A DNA stretch of 64,000 bases from Ornithodoros turicata (lineage: Eukaryota; Arthropoda; Arachnida; Ixodida; Argasidae): contig NW_026999453.1 of assembly GCF_037126465.1 (NCBI RefSeq), forward strand, positions 124,001-188,000, given 5' to 3'. Shown one piece after another: positions 40,885 through 51,965 of this stretch. The notes under the pieces are model-generated. The model ran no database searches. It saw only the letters and a program-made list of their open reading frames with translations, and was not told the DNA's origin. How positions within the stretch are numbered: position 1 is the first letter of the stretch; each line of letters begins with the position of its first letter. The position numbers were made by a program, and so were the translations under genes.

Positions 40885-42600
40885 AAAGGTAGTAGTACAA
40901 CAACTTTGTTTTTAATGACAAACACTACGTCCAAGTTCAGGGCGCAGCGATGGGTTCCCGTGTCTCACCCAATTACGCAAACCTCTTCATGGGGCTTTTT
41001 GAACAAAGAGCCTTAGACGCTTTTCCAGTGACACCATTAGTGTTCCTGCGATACTTTGATGATATTTTTGCCATCTGGACAGCTGACGAAAACTCTCTAC
41101 TATCATTTTTTTTATCATTTTAACTCACGGCACAATTCCATCGAATTCACGTGCAACTACTCTCGAACTTCAATCAGCTTTCTAGACGTCACTGTTTCTC
41201 TCGAGTCGGGTAAACTCTTCACAGATCTCTATAAGAAGACGACTGACAAACGGCAGTACCTTCGTTTCAACAGCCATCACCCTAATATCCAAAAGCGAAA
41301 TATTCCATTTGGACAACTCACACGTTTAAAACGCACATGTTCCAATACACAAGATTTTTTGAAGCATGCAAAGGACATGTGTAATGACTTCAAGGAGCGC
41401 TCATATCCCGACGAACTCATCGACAATGCCCTAGCCAGAGCCGCCTCCTTAGACAGGGAAAGGTTGCTTTCTCGTGAATCCAATAAGGCACAAAGTCATA
41501 ATAAATGCACTTTCATTACACCTTACAGCCGCGCACTCCATAATGTAGGATCTGTGTTCAAACGCTATTTAAATATACGCCACGCCGATGAATATCTCAA
41601 AGACATTTCCCCTAATGCTCCGGCTATGACGTTTCGGAGATGACGTAACATACAGGACTTCCTCCCGCAATAATCAACAGTTCCAGTTGCGCTCCTTGCA
41701 ACAGTAACCGCTGCCAAACTTGCTTATTTATTGCAACATGTACCTCCACCTGTAGCACTGTTAATGGTTTCGTTTTCTCTATTCGACAGCCTCTTCACTG
41801 TAACTCATTCAATGTTTGCTATCTCATTACGTGCAAACTGTTCAATAAACAATACATAGGCGAAACACGTAACACCATCTGTGAAAGATTTTATGGCCAT
41901 AAATCAGATATTGTTAATAAACGTCAGTCACCTGTATCGCTAAACTTAATCTTCTGGGATACGATCCGCACAGGCATTTACTTATCACCATTTTAGAATC
42001 CGGGTACGCTAATGACATCAAACGCAAAAATCGAGAATCCTATTTCATTTTGAAATTTGCAACTTTACAGCCGCACGGGACCAACGTGTACGGCAGCCCA
42101 TTACAGTCCTTTATACTATCAGTCTATTTATTGTATTATCACTTGTCTGCCATTTTTCACATCGTACAGGATACACAATCAGTAAGCCACGAACTCCGCG
42201 TCCCTTTCCCAGAGTCTGGAAGCTCTTAGCCATCAAGGTGCTGCGAGTCCTCAATCCTTCGCCTTTAAGCCCTAATTCCCCGTAAACATTCTAAAGCTCT
42301 TGTCTAAAGCTCTCTCTAGGCTGCTGTGCCTATTCATGTGATATTAATTGGTTTCCTCCACGTACAACTCCGACTTGTCTGTATGTCGGTCTGACATTGT
42401 CCAGCCACCTCCTATTGATTGCGTTTTTTTCTTTTTATAATTGTATTGCGTTTGTACTTCTGTTCACCCTTAGCCTTTTCTCTTGTACCATGTGACTCGT
42501 TTTTTTATATATGCTTCACCACTTGTAACAGGTCCTCAAACCTGAAGAAGTGCAGCCTACTGCACGAAAGTCTTGTTTTTAGTGCATATAGTAAAGAGTT
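40885..42600 (+). mobile_element. Penelope-like retroelement: RT thumb and GIY-YIG endonuclease
   Basis: PLE reverse transcriptase motifs: VQGAAMGSRVSPNYANLFMG (from about 40931) and FLRYFDDIFAIW (catalytic Asp pair, about 41043-41080). Then, after a one-base shift in the T8 run near 41108-41115, FLDVTVSLESGKLFTDLY and RKTTDKRQYL-type sequence to 41640 (stop TGA). A Cys-rich linker (CAPCNSNRCQTC, about 41688) leads to the GIY-YIG nuclease (CYLITC, KQYIGETRNTICERFYGHK, about 41818-41915). A second shift follows. The RT fingers are missing, so it is 5'-truncated. The tail carries a hammerhead-like core at 42542-42569. Confidence 0.88.
42542..42569 (+). ncRNA. Hammerhead-ribozyme-like core in the PLE tail
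   Basis: CTGAAGA (42542-42548) fits the CUGANGA core strand. GTGCAG-CCTA-CTGCAC (42550-42565) forms a perfect six-pair stem II, and GAAA (42566-42569) is the second core strand. PLEs are known to carry hammerhead motifs. Stem III would be very short and stem I (AAAC upstream with GTTT downstream) weak, so cleavage competence is uncertain. Decayed relatives occur at 60279-60309 (minus) and 60532-60560 (plus). Confidence 0.5.
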
Positions 42601-42672
42601 GATGCTCTTAACCGTATTTGTCATTTTTGATTCTGCATTGCCGGAAACTTGTACATTGTTTTGCTTCACGTT

Positions 42673-42940
42673 CTCAGATTACTTAAAGTTACAATTAGCG
42701 GGCTCAAATATGCCAGCTAGAATGGGTATGGGAGCAGTGTACCTGGAGTATGAAAGGATAATAAGGGATTTGGAAAATAATTTAGTGGAAGCGTGCACAA
42801 GAGCCAATATGATGACTGATCTCAAGTTTGATGCTGACGAGGAAAAAAGAAAACTAAGAGAAAGAAACGAGAAATTAATGGAGGTGTACTGGGTTCGTGT
42901 TGAAAAATCTCATAAAGCTAATCCTATGAACAACTCATAG
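42673..42940 (+). pseudogene. Unrecognised coiled-coil fragment downstream of the PLE
   Basis: A Lys/Glu-rich helix-forming stretch (EYERIIRDLENNLVEACTRA, then EEKRKLRERNEKLMEVYW) ends at a TAG at 42940. The open frame begins within PLE tail sequence, so the true amino end is unclear. Family unknown. It may continue the frame at 40612-40884. Confidence 0.35.
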
Positions 42941-42969
42941 ACCTCATATATGTGTTTACTGTACAAGCA

Positions 42970-43180
42970 CCTATGAGCTTCGCTCATATATGAGGGCTAT
43001 GAGCATTGCTCATATATGAGTTATGAGCAGGCTTATGAGCTTTGCTCATATATGAGTTATGAGCAGGCTTATGAGCTTTGCTCATATATGAGTTATGAGC
43101 AGGCTTATGAGCTTTGCTCATATATGAGTTATGAGCAGGCTTATGAGCTTTACTCATAGTATGAGCAGGCCTACGGGATT
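42970..43180. repeat. 36-bp tandem array with internal palindromes
   Basis: The unit starting TTATGAGCAGGCTTATGAGC and continuing TTTGCTCATATATGAG is repeated about four times with near identity (43019-43165), with looser copies on both sides. Each unit contains TATGAGC facing GCTCATA. ATGAGC/GCTCAT words reappear in opposite bias at 45600-45800. Confidence 0.9.
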
Positions 43181-44149
43181 TGAGCGCCCAATGCACACAA
43201 CGCACACATGGTCACGGCGTGTAGAGGAACATGAACGATTACGAGGCTCAACACAGACACAGTTCTTTCAACTCCATCTTTACGGCTGGTCTCCGCATTA
43301 CTTCCAGGAACACTTTTCCTGAGGTCCCGCAAAAATTTACCGCCAGGTGTTTGTTGACACGTTTCGTCCGGGTTTCCGGAGCCAACTCTGCTGACGGCTT
43401 TTCTTCCACGTATCGCCGCAAATGCACCTGCCATAGGAAAGCAGAAATTAATATAATCACTGTTCTATGTCAACTCCCACATCAGCTAGAACGAGTTGCG
43501 CTACAAGGAGACCAGTTTCACAGCTACCACACTTTTGGATTATAACTAGAGCCTAAAGTTTTAGGGTTTTCCTAATTCTTCCCCGAATTCAAGGTTGCCT
43601 CCTCAGGGTGAAACCCGATTTTTACCCGGAAAATTGTCCTCACTGGGACACCTGTAGGAATGCATTACCTTATTTCTTTGGCACCAAATGCAGTTACATC
43701 ACCATTTGGACCAAACCACTACAGTTAGTTTGAGTAACGGAGCCTGATTTCTTCCCGTATTTAGCATACTGGAAGTTTGTTCACCTGAATTTGCATGAAT
43801 TTAGTGCACATGTTTATTTATCCGATTTTAACCTCCGAATTTAGAAAAAAAGTATTTCCCAAAAACTCCATGCTCTCACTTTAACTTCTGCATACCTTTT
43901 TAGCACAGAAATAAGCAACAACTGAGGTTCATCAATAACAGAACACGAAAACGTGAAAGGAACATAACCAGCACATCAAAAACACGTGTAGGGTCGAATG
44001 TTTTTCGCGTTGCCTTTTTGTCAGAATTCGGGGGAAGGGGAGAACCGAGGGATATCCCTTGAAAAGAGAAACATGGTGAACTCTGGAGAAACGCCTCTAT
44101 TCGGGCACTTTGGGCAACAACGAATAAAGCAAAACCTGTAAAATCTCGC

Positions 44150-44418
44150 GCAATCCTAAGTTCATCAGTATAGTGTGGAGAACGAATTTGATATTCGCTC
44201 GTAAGTGCTTCGAGCACGTGTGAACTCAGTCCTGGTTTGGTCATAGCCCCCTCCTTCGCAAATCTGGAAAAGACGGTGCCGGTTACACTACGATTTAGTA
44301 GTGCAGGTACGTCCCAGAGGACCTTTGCCAGATCCTTACAAAACACCGCGTCACTTTCGGACTTCATCATCCATGTAAACATGTCCACAGGGAAGAAGAC
44401 ATTTTTTCCCAAGGGAAT
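44150..44418 (-). CDS. BEN-domain exon
   Basis: BEN domains bind DNA or partners in chromatin and transcription proteins. After an acceptor TTCTGTTCCAG the minus-strand exon reads IPLGKNVFFPVDMFTW, SDAVFCKDLAKVLWDV, LLNRSVTGTVFSRF and KPGLSSHVLEALTSEY, in the order of helices seen in BEN domains (the FCKDLAKVLW and RSVTG words are the most telling). The open frame continues to 43900 but loses family character after about 44150, and no clear donor was found. It may be a host gene exon or a BEN protein carried by an element. No other exon was recognised. Confidence 0.6.
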
Positions 44419-44429
44419 CTGGAACAGAA

Positions 44430-45599
44430 ATATGCAATGTAATACTGATACATTGATAATTATTGCAACTTATAGCATCGCTCATGACAATAATGTGACT
44501 GGGACCATTATGCGAATAAATGTAATATTGTGTCTACAATTTTGCAATCATTGTTCGGTACTCAGCTCCACCCCTCAAGCTCTGGTAATTGGCCCTGAAG
44601 CTTTCAGGTGGTAAAAATCGCACTAATAACTACACGTCAGAAATTCATGCAAAGTCGGTGGAGGGAAACTATCATCGGGCAGAATTTTTAGAGAAGCCGA
44701 TCTTTAATGCGTGATTAACATTCGTTGTACCTTTGTACCGTGTTTATCTGGAGCTTTAGAAGTGATCAACTGCATATTTTGTGAAATATTCGAAAATATA
44801 TTGCCACGAATCATCTTCGAGAAACTTCCAGGGCAGGCACGAATCGGTACATGCCATCCCGGCGCGTGCTGAAGAAAAAGCAAGACGCTTCCAGACTCAT
44901 CGCCTGCGGTCTGGCAAACGCACGTGCAGTTTCTAGACTTTTCGGCGCGACACTTAAATGCTTGTGCTCTCGAGGCTGGGGCATTCATTATTTGGAATTA
45001 GTTGTGTTCAGAGACCTATCACTCTTGTGCTTTTGCTACCAAGTGGTTTAATAAACCACGTTTGCTGTTTATCCGACGACTCGCCAACTTTTAAACTGCT
45101 TCCTCATTTTGGAAATTTAAGTTAAAAGACGTACGTATATAGCCATGTTTTTTACCCAGAGAAGATACAGAGGTGCATATATCACTGGAATTATCACTTT
45201 CCCGGATTAGTAATCAAAGTCGTCATCGGATTATTTATTAGTGGCTCCTCGAGAACTTGACATAGCAGGATTGTATGGGGAATTAGAAGAGCCCAGGCTT
45301 TTGAAAGAAACGTGTGCATTTTTTTGCGGTGAAATATACCTAGCGCTGTGTGCGCACCTATACCTTTTATGCAACAGTATACTTATTTGTTTAATGACTG
45401 GTCACGATTTGTCTATCTTAGGCTTTTGAGGAGTAGGTAATTAATTGATTAATTGTGTTTTGTTCTAAAACGCCATGTGCACTGTCTGCAAAACCAGATT
45501 TCATTTTAGATGATAGATTGCCGTTGTCCCCATGTAAGGCAGCGCCATAGTTTTCCTCTCACATAGAACGTCAGTGATAATGTTCATACAGGCGATGTA
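44430..45599. other. No gene seen (possible intron or flank of the BEN gene)
   Basis: Several short open frames without family resemblance. AT-rich. Confidence 0.35.
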
Positions 45600-45800
45600 C
45601 GGTATGAGCGTTTTCGTATTACTTATTCTCCTTCTCATAGTGCTCATTTGATTTCACGTGTGCACATACAATTTAGTCCAACTTTCTCGTGGCTGTACCA
45701 GTCTCATACTGCTCATAGCGGCACGCATTGCGCTCATTACTTTTGCGCATATGCTCATTCGCTTCTTCATAGTGCACGTTGCTTTTCTCATATAAAGACC
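45600..45800. repeat. GCTCATA-rich segment
   Basis: Words CTCATAG, GCTCATT and GCTCATA recur about ten times in 200 bp, mostly as complements of the TATGAGC words at 42970-43180. The two could be inverted arms of a 2.9-kb element, but no clean TIR is visible. Confidence 0.4.
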
Positions 45801-46047
45801 TCTGTCTTTTTTTTTAATTAACAGGGCTACCACGTATCGCCAACTGTAGGATGGGACAAGCGTTAGCTTGCCCACATCACGCTTAAAAAGTAGACCACAA
45901 AACAGCAACCGCCTGAGATCCCTCAGAAGCCTTCATTGGAATCGCAAGCGCCACCTGTGGCACGTAAGGGCTACCATCGGTGTCCGTGTCGAACCACCTG
46001 ATAGATCCCCGAAACGACGAAAACGACTGAAACACTAAAGTTCACTC

Positions 46048-46747
46048 TCTCTGTATTGGCATCAGAGCGGAAGACCAGCCACACAGACTGGCTCCCTCTA
46101 ACGTTTCACACGGACAAACACAAACTAAGGCTACGTAGATGCCAACTCTAGAGCAATATGATCTCTAGATTAATATGTGTGCTGGACGTCACCATGCAAC
46201 AAACGAATACTCGCGGAAAGTTGCGAACGTGACAACGGCACACCTTACTTGGCCACCTAAAAGTGAAGCACATACGTACCTCTATCATCTTCAAAGAGGA
46301 CCGAAGATGTCTGCCACCGTCTTGCAAAGTGCACAGCTCCCAGCACAGCTCTCTCTCTACGAAGAGCGCGACGAACCCCTGCTCGAACAAGATTTAGCAC
46401 CTCTGCTGCACTACGGATGCGGCCACCCTGTGCTGCAATGCAGCGAGAAATCCACACCTGGTAGTTAATCTCAACTGCCAGAGGGAGGAACTGTTTCCTA
46501 TCGCGATGCGGGACGGGAGGCTGAAACAGCGTTTGAATGACAGCCCACCGAATGCGTGACACACCAAACAGGACTTTGTGCCATAGCGTATCGGGCACAA
46601 GGCACTGATGAAACGCGTGTTCCGCAGTTTCGTAACAAGCACAGAATGTACAGAAAGGAGTGGTGACTCCGTACCGAGTCAGACGGTCCCGAAGCGGTAA
46701 AACGCCGTATGCCAAGTGCCATTGCAGGCTAGCCCGACACTCCACAC
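46048..46747 (-). mobile_element. Tx1-like LINE family Y, 5'-truncated copy Y2
   Basis: The best-preserved Y C-terminus. The minus-strand frame to 46257 reads CRASLQWHLAYGVLPLRDRL, CTFCACYETAEHAFHQC (zinc finger), NYQVWISRCIAAQGG and RRALRRERAVLGAVHFARRW, ending YVLHF. The 3'UTR to 46048 ends ATGCCAATACAGAG on the minus strand. AGTTCACTC (46039) and AGTTCTCACTC (46752) flank it as an imperfect target duplication. Confidence 0.85.
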
Positions 46748-46762
46748 AAAAAGTTCTCACTC

Positions 46763-46873
46763 CCTCTCTGTATTGGCATCGGAGCGGAAGACCAGCCACA
46801 CAGACTGGCTCCCTCTAACGTTTCACACGGACTAAACTAAGGCTACGTAGATGCCAACTCTAGAGCAATATGC
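46763..46873 (-). mobile_element. 111-bp family Y tail with 11-bp target duplication
   Basis: Only the last about 110 bp of a family Y element (minus-strand ATATTGCTCTAGAGTTGGCA to GATGCCAATACAGAG), bounded by AGTTCTCACTC at 46752-46762 and 46874-46884. One of these copies is also the target duplication of Y2, so the second insertion used the same site. Confidence 0.85.
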
Positions 46874-46889
46874 AGTTCTCACTCCACCT

Positions 46890-47072
46890 GACGTACAAAT
46901 GTCACTTCGACGATGGCTACAAACGCAGCTTGGGTTCCGGTGACAGCTACCCTCACCTGTGCCAGCTATACAAGTTTGCTGGTGTGGCGGAAGCGGCAAC
47001 AATATAAGTGGTCGCCTCCCGGGCTCCCTAGCGGTATCCAACGACGACGACGATTGAGACAGTGACGTGGTC
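46890..47072 (-). repeat. HEAD repeat, copy 4
   Basis: On the minus strand CTGTCTCAATCGTCGTCGTC to CCATCGTCGAAGTGACATTT. It borders repeat B at one end and the family Y tail insertion at the other. Confidence 0.75.
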
Positions 47073-47074
47073 TG

Positions 47075-49020
47075 ACTCAAGCTTTCCCCAGTGATTTTTT
47101 TTTCTTGCTGGGATGCCCCCTGTGCCTGATGTCCTCAGGTATCATCGAACGTTTGCGGGAACCTTAGGTGCAGGAAAAAAAAAGAAAAGGTTTGTACTGC
47201 ATGGCGTACTGCCAAACGTGTGGAAAATGCGACGCCATTATAATAGCTACAGGATGCGACTTCTTTTCGGATGTAAAAGATACACACTAGCGCTTGCCTT
47301 TGCAGATCAGCTATATTCTAGTTAGACAGTACGATAAAAATGCCGTGAAATCAAAAGTGTACAACGTCATAGCCACTTAGAGGCAATTGAGAGATTCACT
47401 TACCAAGTGGTCCGAAGCGTTGCAGCTCAGACTTTCTGGTGTGCTAAAACTTTGTATTTGTTTCTAAGGCAATGAGGCTGAACGCATGAGTGTCAGCGTC
47501 GACCACCACTCGGACGATTCTTATGCGTCCGTGTGGTCCTAAATTCCGGAAACGCTGCGTATAGGCTTGTGAATTCTGCATATTTTATGTTGTCCTAGCA
47601 GCGTACGCTGTAGAGCTTGGTTCCCACTGCAGCGTTCCATCGCTTGCAGACAAATGTGTGCGTACATGTACGACTGAAGCGATCGGCTAGTAGTGGTTGT
47701 GATTGTGAAAGGGCTTGCCGTTGTCGGCCTCACAGAGCTGGGAAAGGTCACGGCTAACGACTGTGGAAAATGTGCATCCTGGGCCGACTCCTAAAGCAAC
47801 TGCACTTCATATCTCTGGAAGGGTCTCAGGAAAACACAGGAATAAATCCAGACAGCGCAGCCAGCACCTGGGTTAATATTAGGGCTCTTCTCGTACATGC
47901 GTGGTGCCGCAACTGTCACCCAACCATGCGTTTCACGAAATGTTGTGACGTCAAGTTTAATGTACACATTTCAGTTCGTCGTTTCGCAAACTCCAGTTAG
48001 TTTGGGCGCAACTCAAGTATTAACGTGTGATTAATCCTGAATAGTTCTATCTTGCTACGTCCATGCATTCCATGTTTACTACGGCCACGTTGAAACACGT
48101 ATTGCCACATATAGGGACAACGACTAATACGAAAATCACCTCCCGTGCTGCTCCGAATGAACAGCTACATCCATCATTTCCCGTCGTATCCGACGAAGGT
48201 GCAGGGCACGAGAGGTGAACTTCCCCGTCACCGTTGTCCCCGTATGTGACAATATCACACAGAGCAGGAGAAGTTATTCGGCACGCACGCATAGAAGGCA
48301 GCGACTGGTTCTCGCATGTGGCTCGATGCGTTCGTTGGAGAAAAATAAATTCGAGAAAAACAAATACTATGGAAAGTGGAGGAGAGGCGTCCCTGTGGAA
48401 CGTAATAACACAGGATACCAGACGCTCTTACTGCTAGGGGCAAACAGAAACTTTAAAAATATTAAGATAGGGAGCTACAAGTGCTTCACCCATAAAAAGG
48501 GGGTGTACTTTGCGAGTAGAAAGGGGTTAACAGCTACCTCCCAAGCAGCACACAATATTGGTCGGATCGGACGTTTCATCCCGGCTGAAATGTCGCTGGT
48601 TCTTGCAATGATAAGGAATTGCGGCAAGTCAAGCGAAAAGCACAATGTTTGATAGGAAGGGATAGCTCTTCTGTAAAGTTAGGTGCTTTCAGGTTGCTGT
48701 AAGCAGTGTGAGTTGCTCTGGCGTCACGAAAATGATTCGGCCCCTTGTACTCTCGGAGCGCGTCGGAAACATTTGGTTCTTGGATGTTTGGCATTGGCTG
48801 TTCCGTGGGGCTGCTTGTGTCCTCCAACAAGACGGGCGTAGCAGCCATTCCTCGTTTTTGGGGCGATGCAGTGTTTTCTGTTTCTTTTTTCTTTTGTAAT
48901 TGTATGCAACGTGGAACAATAGAATCTACAGAATTGAAAAAGCAAAAAGAAGAAAGATGAAATGTCAGTGCTGGATATTAAACCGGATAATGCTTTATTA
49001 TTACACGGACTCCCCGTTGG
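47075..49020 (-). repeat. Repeat B, inverted copy of repeat A
   Basis: Reads backward through all landmarks of 29555-32065 without the 515-bp guest. The A-rich end (AAAAAAAAA beside CTTGCTGGGATG) is at 47094-47112 and the AATAAAGC end at about 48995. Conserved inside are the GTTGTCCC..GTGACAATA pair (48098-48255) and the coding-like stretch FKNIKIGSYKCFT (about 48450-48490, plus strand), with divergence of roughly 15-20% by eye. Confidence 0.75.
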
Positions 49021-49044
49021 CGTTAGCACACAAGTACACACACC

Positions 49045-50597
49045 GTGACCTGCCGATCGCAGATGAGGACACACTGCAGTCGTTCAACGAGTCACTGGAA
49101 CTTCTTCGTGAAACTGTTGAGACGGGAAAGGGCTCTACCCCCGAGACAGAAGTATGCACAGGAGAAGCTCCGTAGGATAGAGTGCAAAGCCAAGAAAGCC
49201 CTGGAAACTTCGTTGGGCATACCGATGGCACCCGCTTCAGGAGAGTCCTGTCCTATAACCGCGGAATATTATGAATCCCTGCTTCAGGAGCTGAGGAAGA
49301 AATATTCCGCTGAACAGAGCCAATCAAAAAACCTCATGATCCTAACGTTGGTCCCATCGTCGTGGTCGAAGCAATAAACAATGCAGTTTTTTTAGCTTCG
49401 GAACGTCTTGTTCGCCGAGCACGAGAAATTATAAGCACGATGGGCGTCCTGAACGAGCCATCTTCAGCGAAATGGAGGGCTCCGCTGTCTCTTCTGACCA
49501 AGGAATCAATTGAGAAGTTTTACCAAGATGACTTCATATCCTACTGCATGCCAGGACAAAAGGAATTTCTCAAGGGTCATCAGGAGAGGCTCATGCTTAA
49601 GGGCTTGAAGGAAGCCATATGGAAGACAAGCAACCCAACAACTAGAAGCTGAATTTTCTACATTTCCGTCCCTGAGGCGTCCCTGGTGAGTGCTTGCTGG
49701 AGACCCAGGAACGCATTGGTCTGCGTGTGCTCTTATCATCAAAACGTGAAGATGACCCTTCATGCTACGGGAATCCAGGAAAAGTACAAATACCTTTTGC
49801 GGCTAATGGTCTGTGCCATCGACAAGGGAGACTGCATGCTTGGACGATGCACCCATTGCCCGGTGTTGGAACCTCTACGCCCCAAACTCACTGATAAGCT
49901 CGGTCATGTTGACGTGTTTGAGGACACCATCACATTTCAGCAGCGGGTACCTGGCCATAGAGCATCACTTCAAACAGTACTTCTTCTCATAGAGGAATTT
50001 TCCGAGAAGTTGATTCTTGAACTAAATTCACTAAAGGGACATCACGTCGTCAGCTCGTCGCAGTCGGTTTACTTGCGACAGCGCAAGGCTGACCTTCCCG
50101 TCAGTGAAGCGATTGGTCAACTGGATTATTCAGAAAACAACTGCTTTCTGGCACAAAATTCATCACAGTCGTTCTATTGGAACACTTCCCAGGCAACTGT
50201 GCATCCCATAGTGGTGTATTTTTTCTGCCAATCTGACCCAACCCTGCAGCATTTGTCTTACGTCAGTATATCTGCATCCCTGACTCACGACAACGCTTCT
50301 GTACTCTTGTACCAAAAGAAGTTCCTCCAGCATTTCCTACCCGCTCACGCACACATCAAAAAGTTGCACTGTTTCTCGGACGGCGCTGCTTCTCAATATC
50401 AGAACAAAAAGAATTTTGTGAACATTTCCTTTCATGAAGAGCATTTTGGAATATCGGCAACATGGGACTTTTTTGGTACGTCCCACGGGAAAGGAGCATA
50501 CGATGGCACTGTTAAGCGGATGGAGGCAAAGGCTAATCTGCAGAGGCATTTTGATCGCCAGATATTAAATCCACGGGATTTATTCATTTGGGTCTAA
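49045..50597 (+). pseudogene. Decayed conserved protein with transposase-like (RNase H-fold) signatures
   Basis: Three frames form one protein. Part 1 (49180-49377) has the KKALETSLGIP and LTLVPSSWS words. Part 2 (49362-49652) has VRRAREI, LTKESIEKFYQDDF and MPGQKEF. Part 3 (about 49700-50597) has SYHQNVKMTLHATG, DCMLGRCTHCP (paired cysteines), LYLRQRK-like, LDYSENNCF, YWNTSQATVHPIVVYF, FSDGAASQYQNKKNF, GTSHGKGAYDG and NPRDLFIW. I recall this as a repeat-associated protein scattered through arthropod, cnidarian and mollusc genomes. The three Asp-containing words suggest a DDE-type active site, which is inference. Stops and shifts near 49370 and 49650-49720 break it, and a Gly pair after YDG is missing. 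Confidence 0.6.
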
Positions 50598-51849
50598 GAA
50601 AGCCTTCAGAACATATTGCCCATACGGGTGTCCTTTGGAGATGTATAGGCGGAGCAGGCTGCGTTGCAGGATCGCTATGAAATGGCTCGAGCCATTCCTG
50701 GAACACCAGGACTTCAATACTTTGAATCCGTCTCAACTAACACAGTGAAGGTACATGTGATATCAGCATCCACAGAAGAAAAACTTCACACGTCACTACG
50801 CCAAGTACAAGCGAGCGCACCTTAGTACGTCAGGAAACACTATATCACACGTGCTGGTTGATCATTGACTGTGCATTTGCAAATGTCAATGTTTTCCGTG
50901 TACTTTGTATGTGACATAACACTGTGTGTGTTCTGTGTCCCATATTATATCAAGAGTACTTTGAATCTGTCACAGTTTGCGTGCCCACATGCTCAGACAA
51001 TATCAAAATCAGCGCGTCTCGCTCAAATAAACAAACACCGATAGCGTTTCAAGTATCTCAAGTTGAAGAGGGGCGGCGCCTGCTTGCATCTGGGACAGAG
51101 ATTTGAAAAATTACTTATAAAATAAAAAAATGCCGTGGAGATTTTTTAAATCGTTACCATATATTTCGTATTTTGAAGTGGACAGGCTGAGCTTCATTTT
51201 AGCATTGACGGCATGTCTGTACCACGAAGGCAACTTCACCTTTTATTCCTTCGAATATTGGCAATTTTCGAAAATCTGCATATTGCCCATCACATTCCGC
51301 AGCCTTCCCCTTTAACTGAAGGAATGAAATTTCTTCTACATGTTAACCTAGTCCACATCTATCAGGACACCAAATTTCGCGCTTGTGCGTGCTTCCAGTG
51401 AACAGGGAAAAATGCCAAACATGCGACAAAAACGCAACAGTTATAGCCTGTGGTGCGCCTTAAATATACGTTGTCATCCCAATTCTTTTTTTTTTTTCAC
51501 TTAGAACTAAGGGGCAGTGCTTCCTGATCAGTCTGGTATTGACAAATCTCAAATATCTTGAACCGTTCGCTGCGGAGAAGTCATTCAACGCACCCTACTC
51601 TTTGGCCTTCCCGCAGACTTTGTGCGCCGCCTCGCGTGAAAGCCGCGTGGAATTCGTCTAAAATATTTTTTCTGACATTAATAATTCAATGATACGAACT
51701 ATTAAAAAAGAAAGACAAACTCCGTGGGGGTGGGGCCACGATTTTGGGACAGTTCTTGTGGAATGACCCACCTCCAAGAAAAAACGCACATGCTCTGGTC
51801 GGTGGGGTATTGGAGTATCAAATAAATCTTATGTGAGTGGTCGTATCAG
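50598..51849. other. No gene seen
   Basis: Low-complexity T/A runs and short frames only. Confidence 0.4.
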
Positions 51850-51962
51850 TGGTGCAGTTAGTGTCACTCCAAAGGGAACTAGCTGCATAGGTAGTACGCC
51901 TGCTTGGTGACAATACATACACTGGACGGCTATACAATACAGTACAATACAATACATATACA
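51850..51962 (+). mobile_element. Solo family X tail with AATACA microsatellite
   Basis: GTGCAGTTAGTGTCACTCC..GCATAGGTAG..TGCTTGGTGACAATACATACA is the X 3' end. ACAATACA-type repeats follow to 51962, probably grown from the element's terminal repeat. Confidence 0.7.
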
Positions 51963-51965
51963 ACA

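Noticed and set aside
42970..43180. CRISPR array
   Set aside because: The 36-bp units are contiguous and near identical with no unique spacers, and the genome is eukaryotic.
43019..43205. 12-residue repeat protein (KAHKPAHNSYMS) on the minus strand
   Set aside because: A by-product of the 36-bp tandem array, whose length is a multiple of three. No start context or flanking coding signal.
46745..47072. HEAD plus family Y tail as a SINE with a second tail type
   Set aside because: The Y tail is bounded by its own 11-bp target duplication, so it is a separate insertion next to HEAD.
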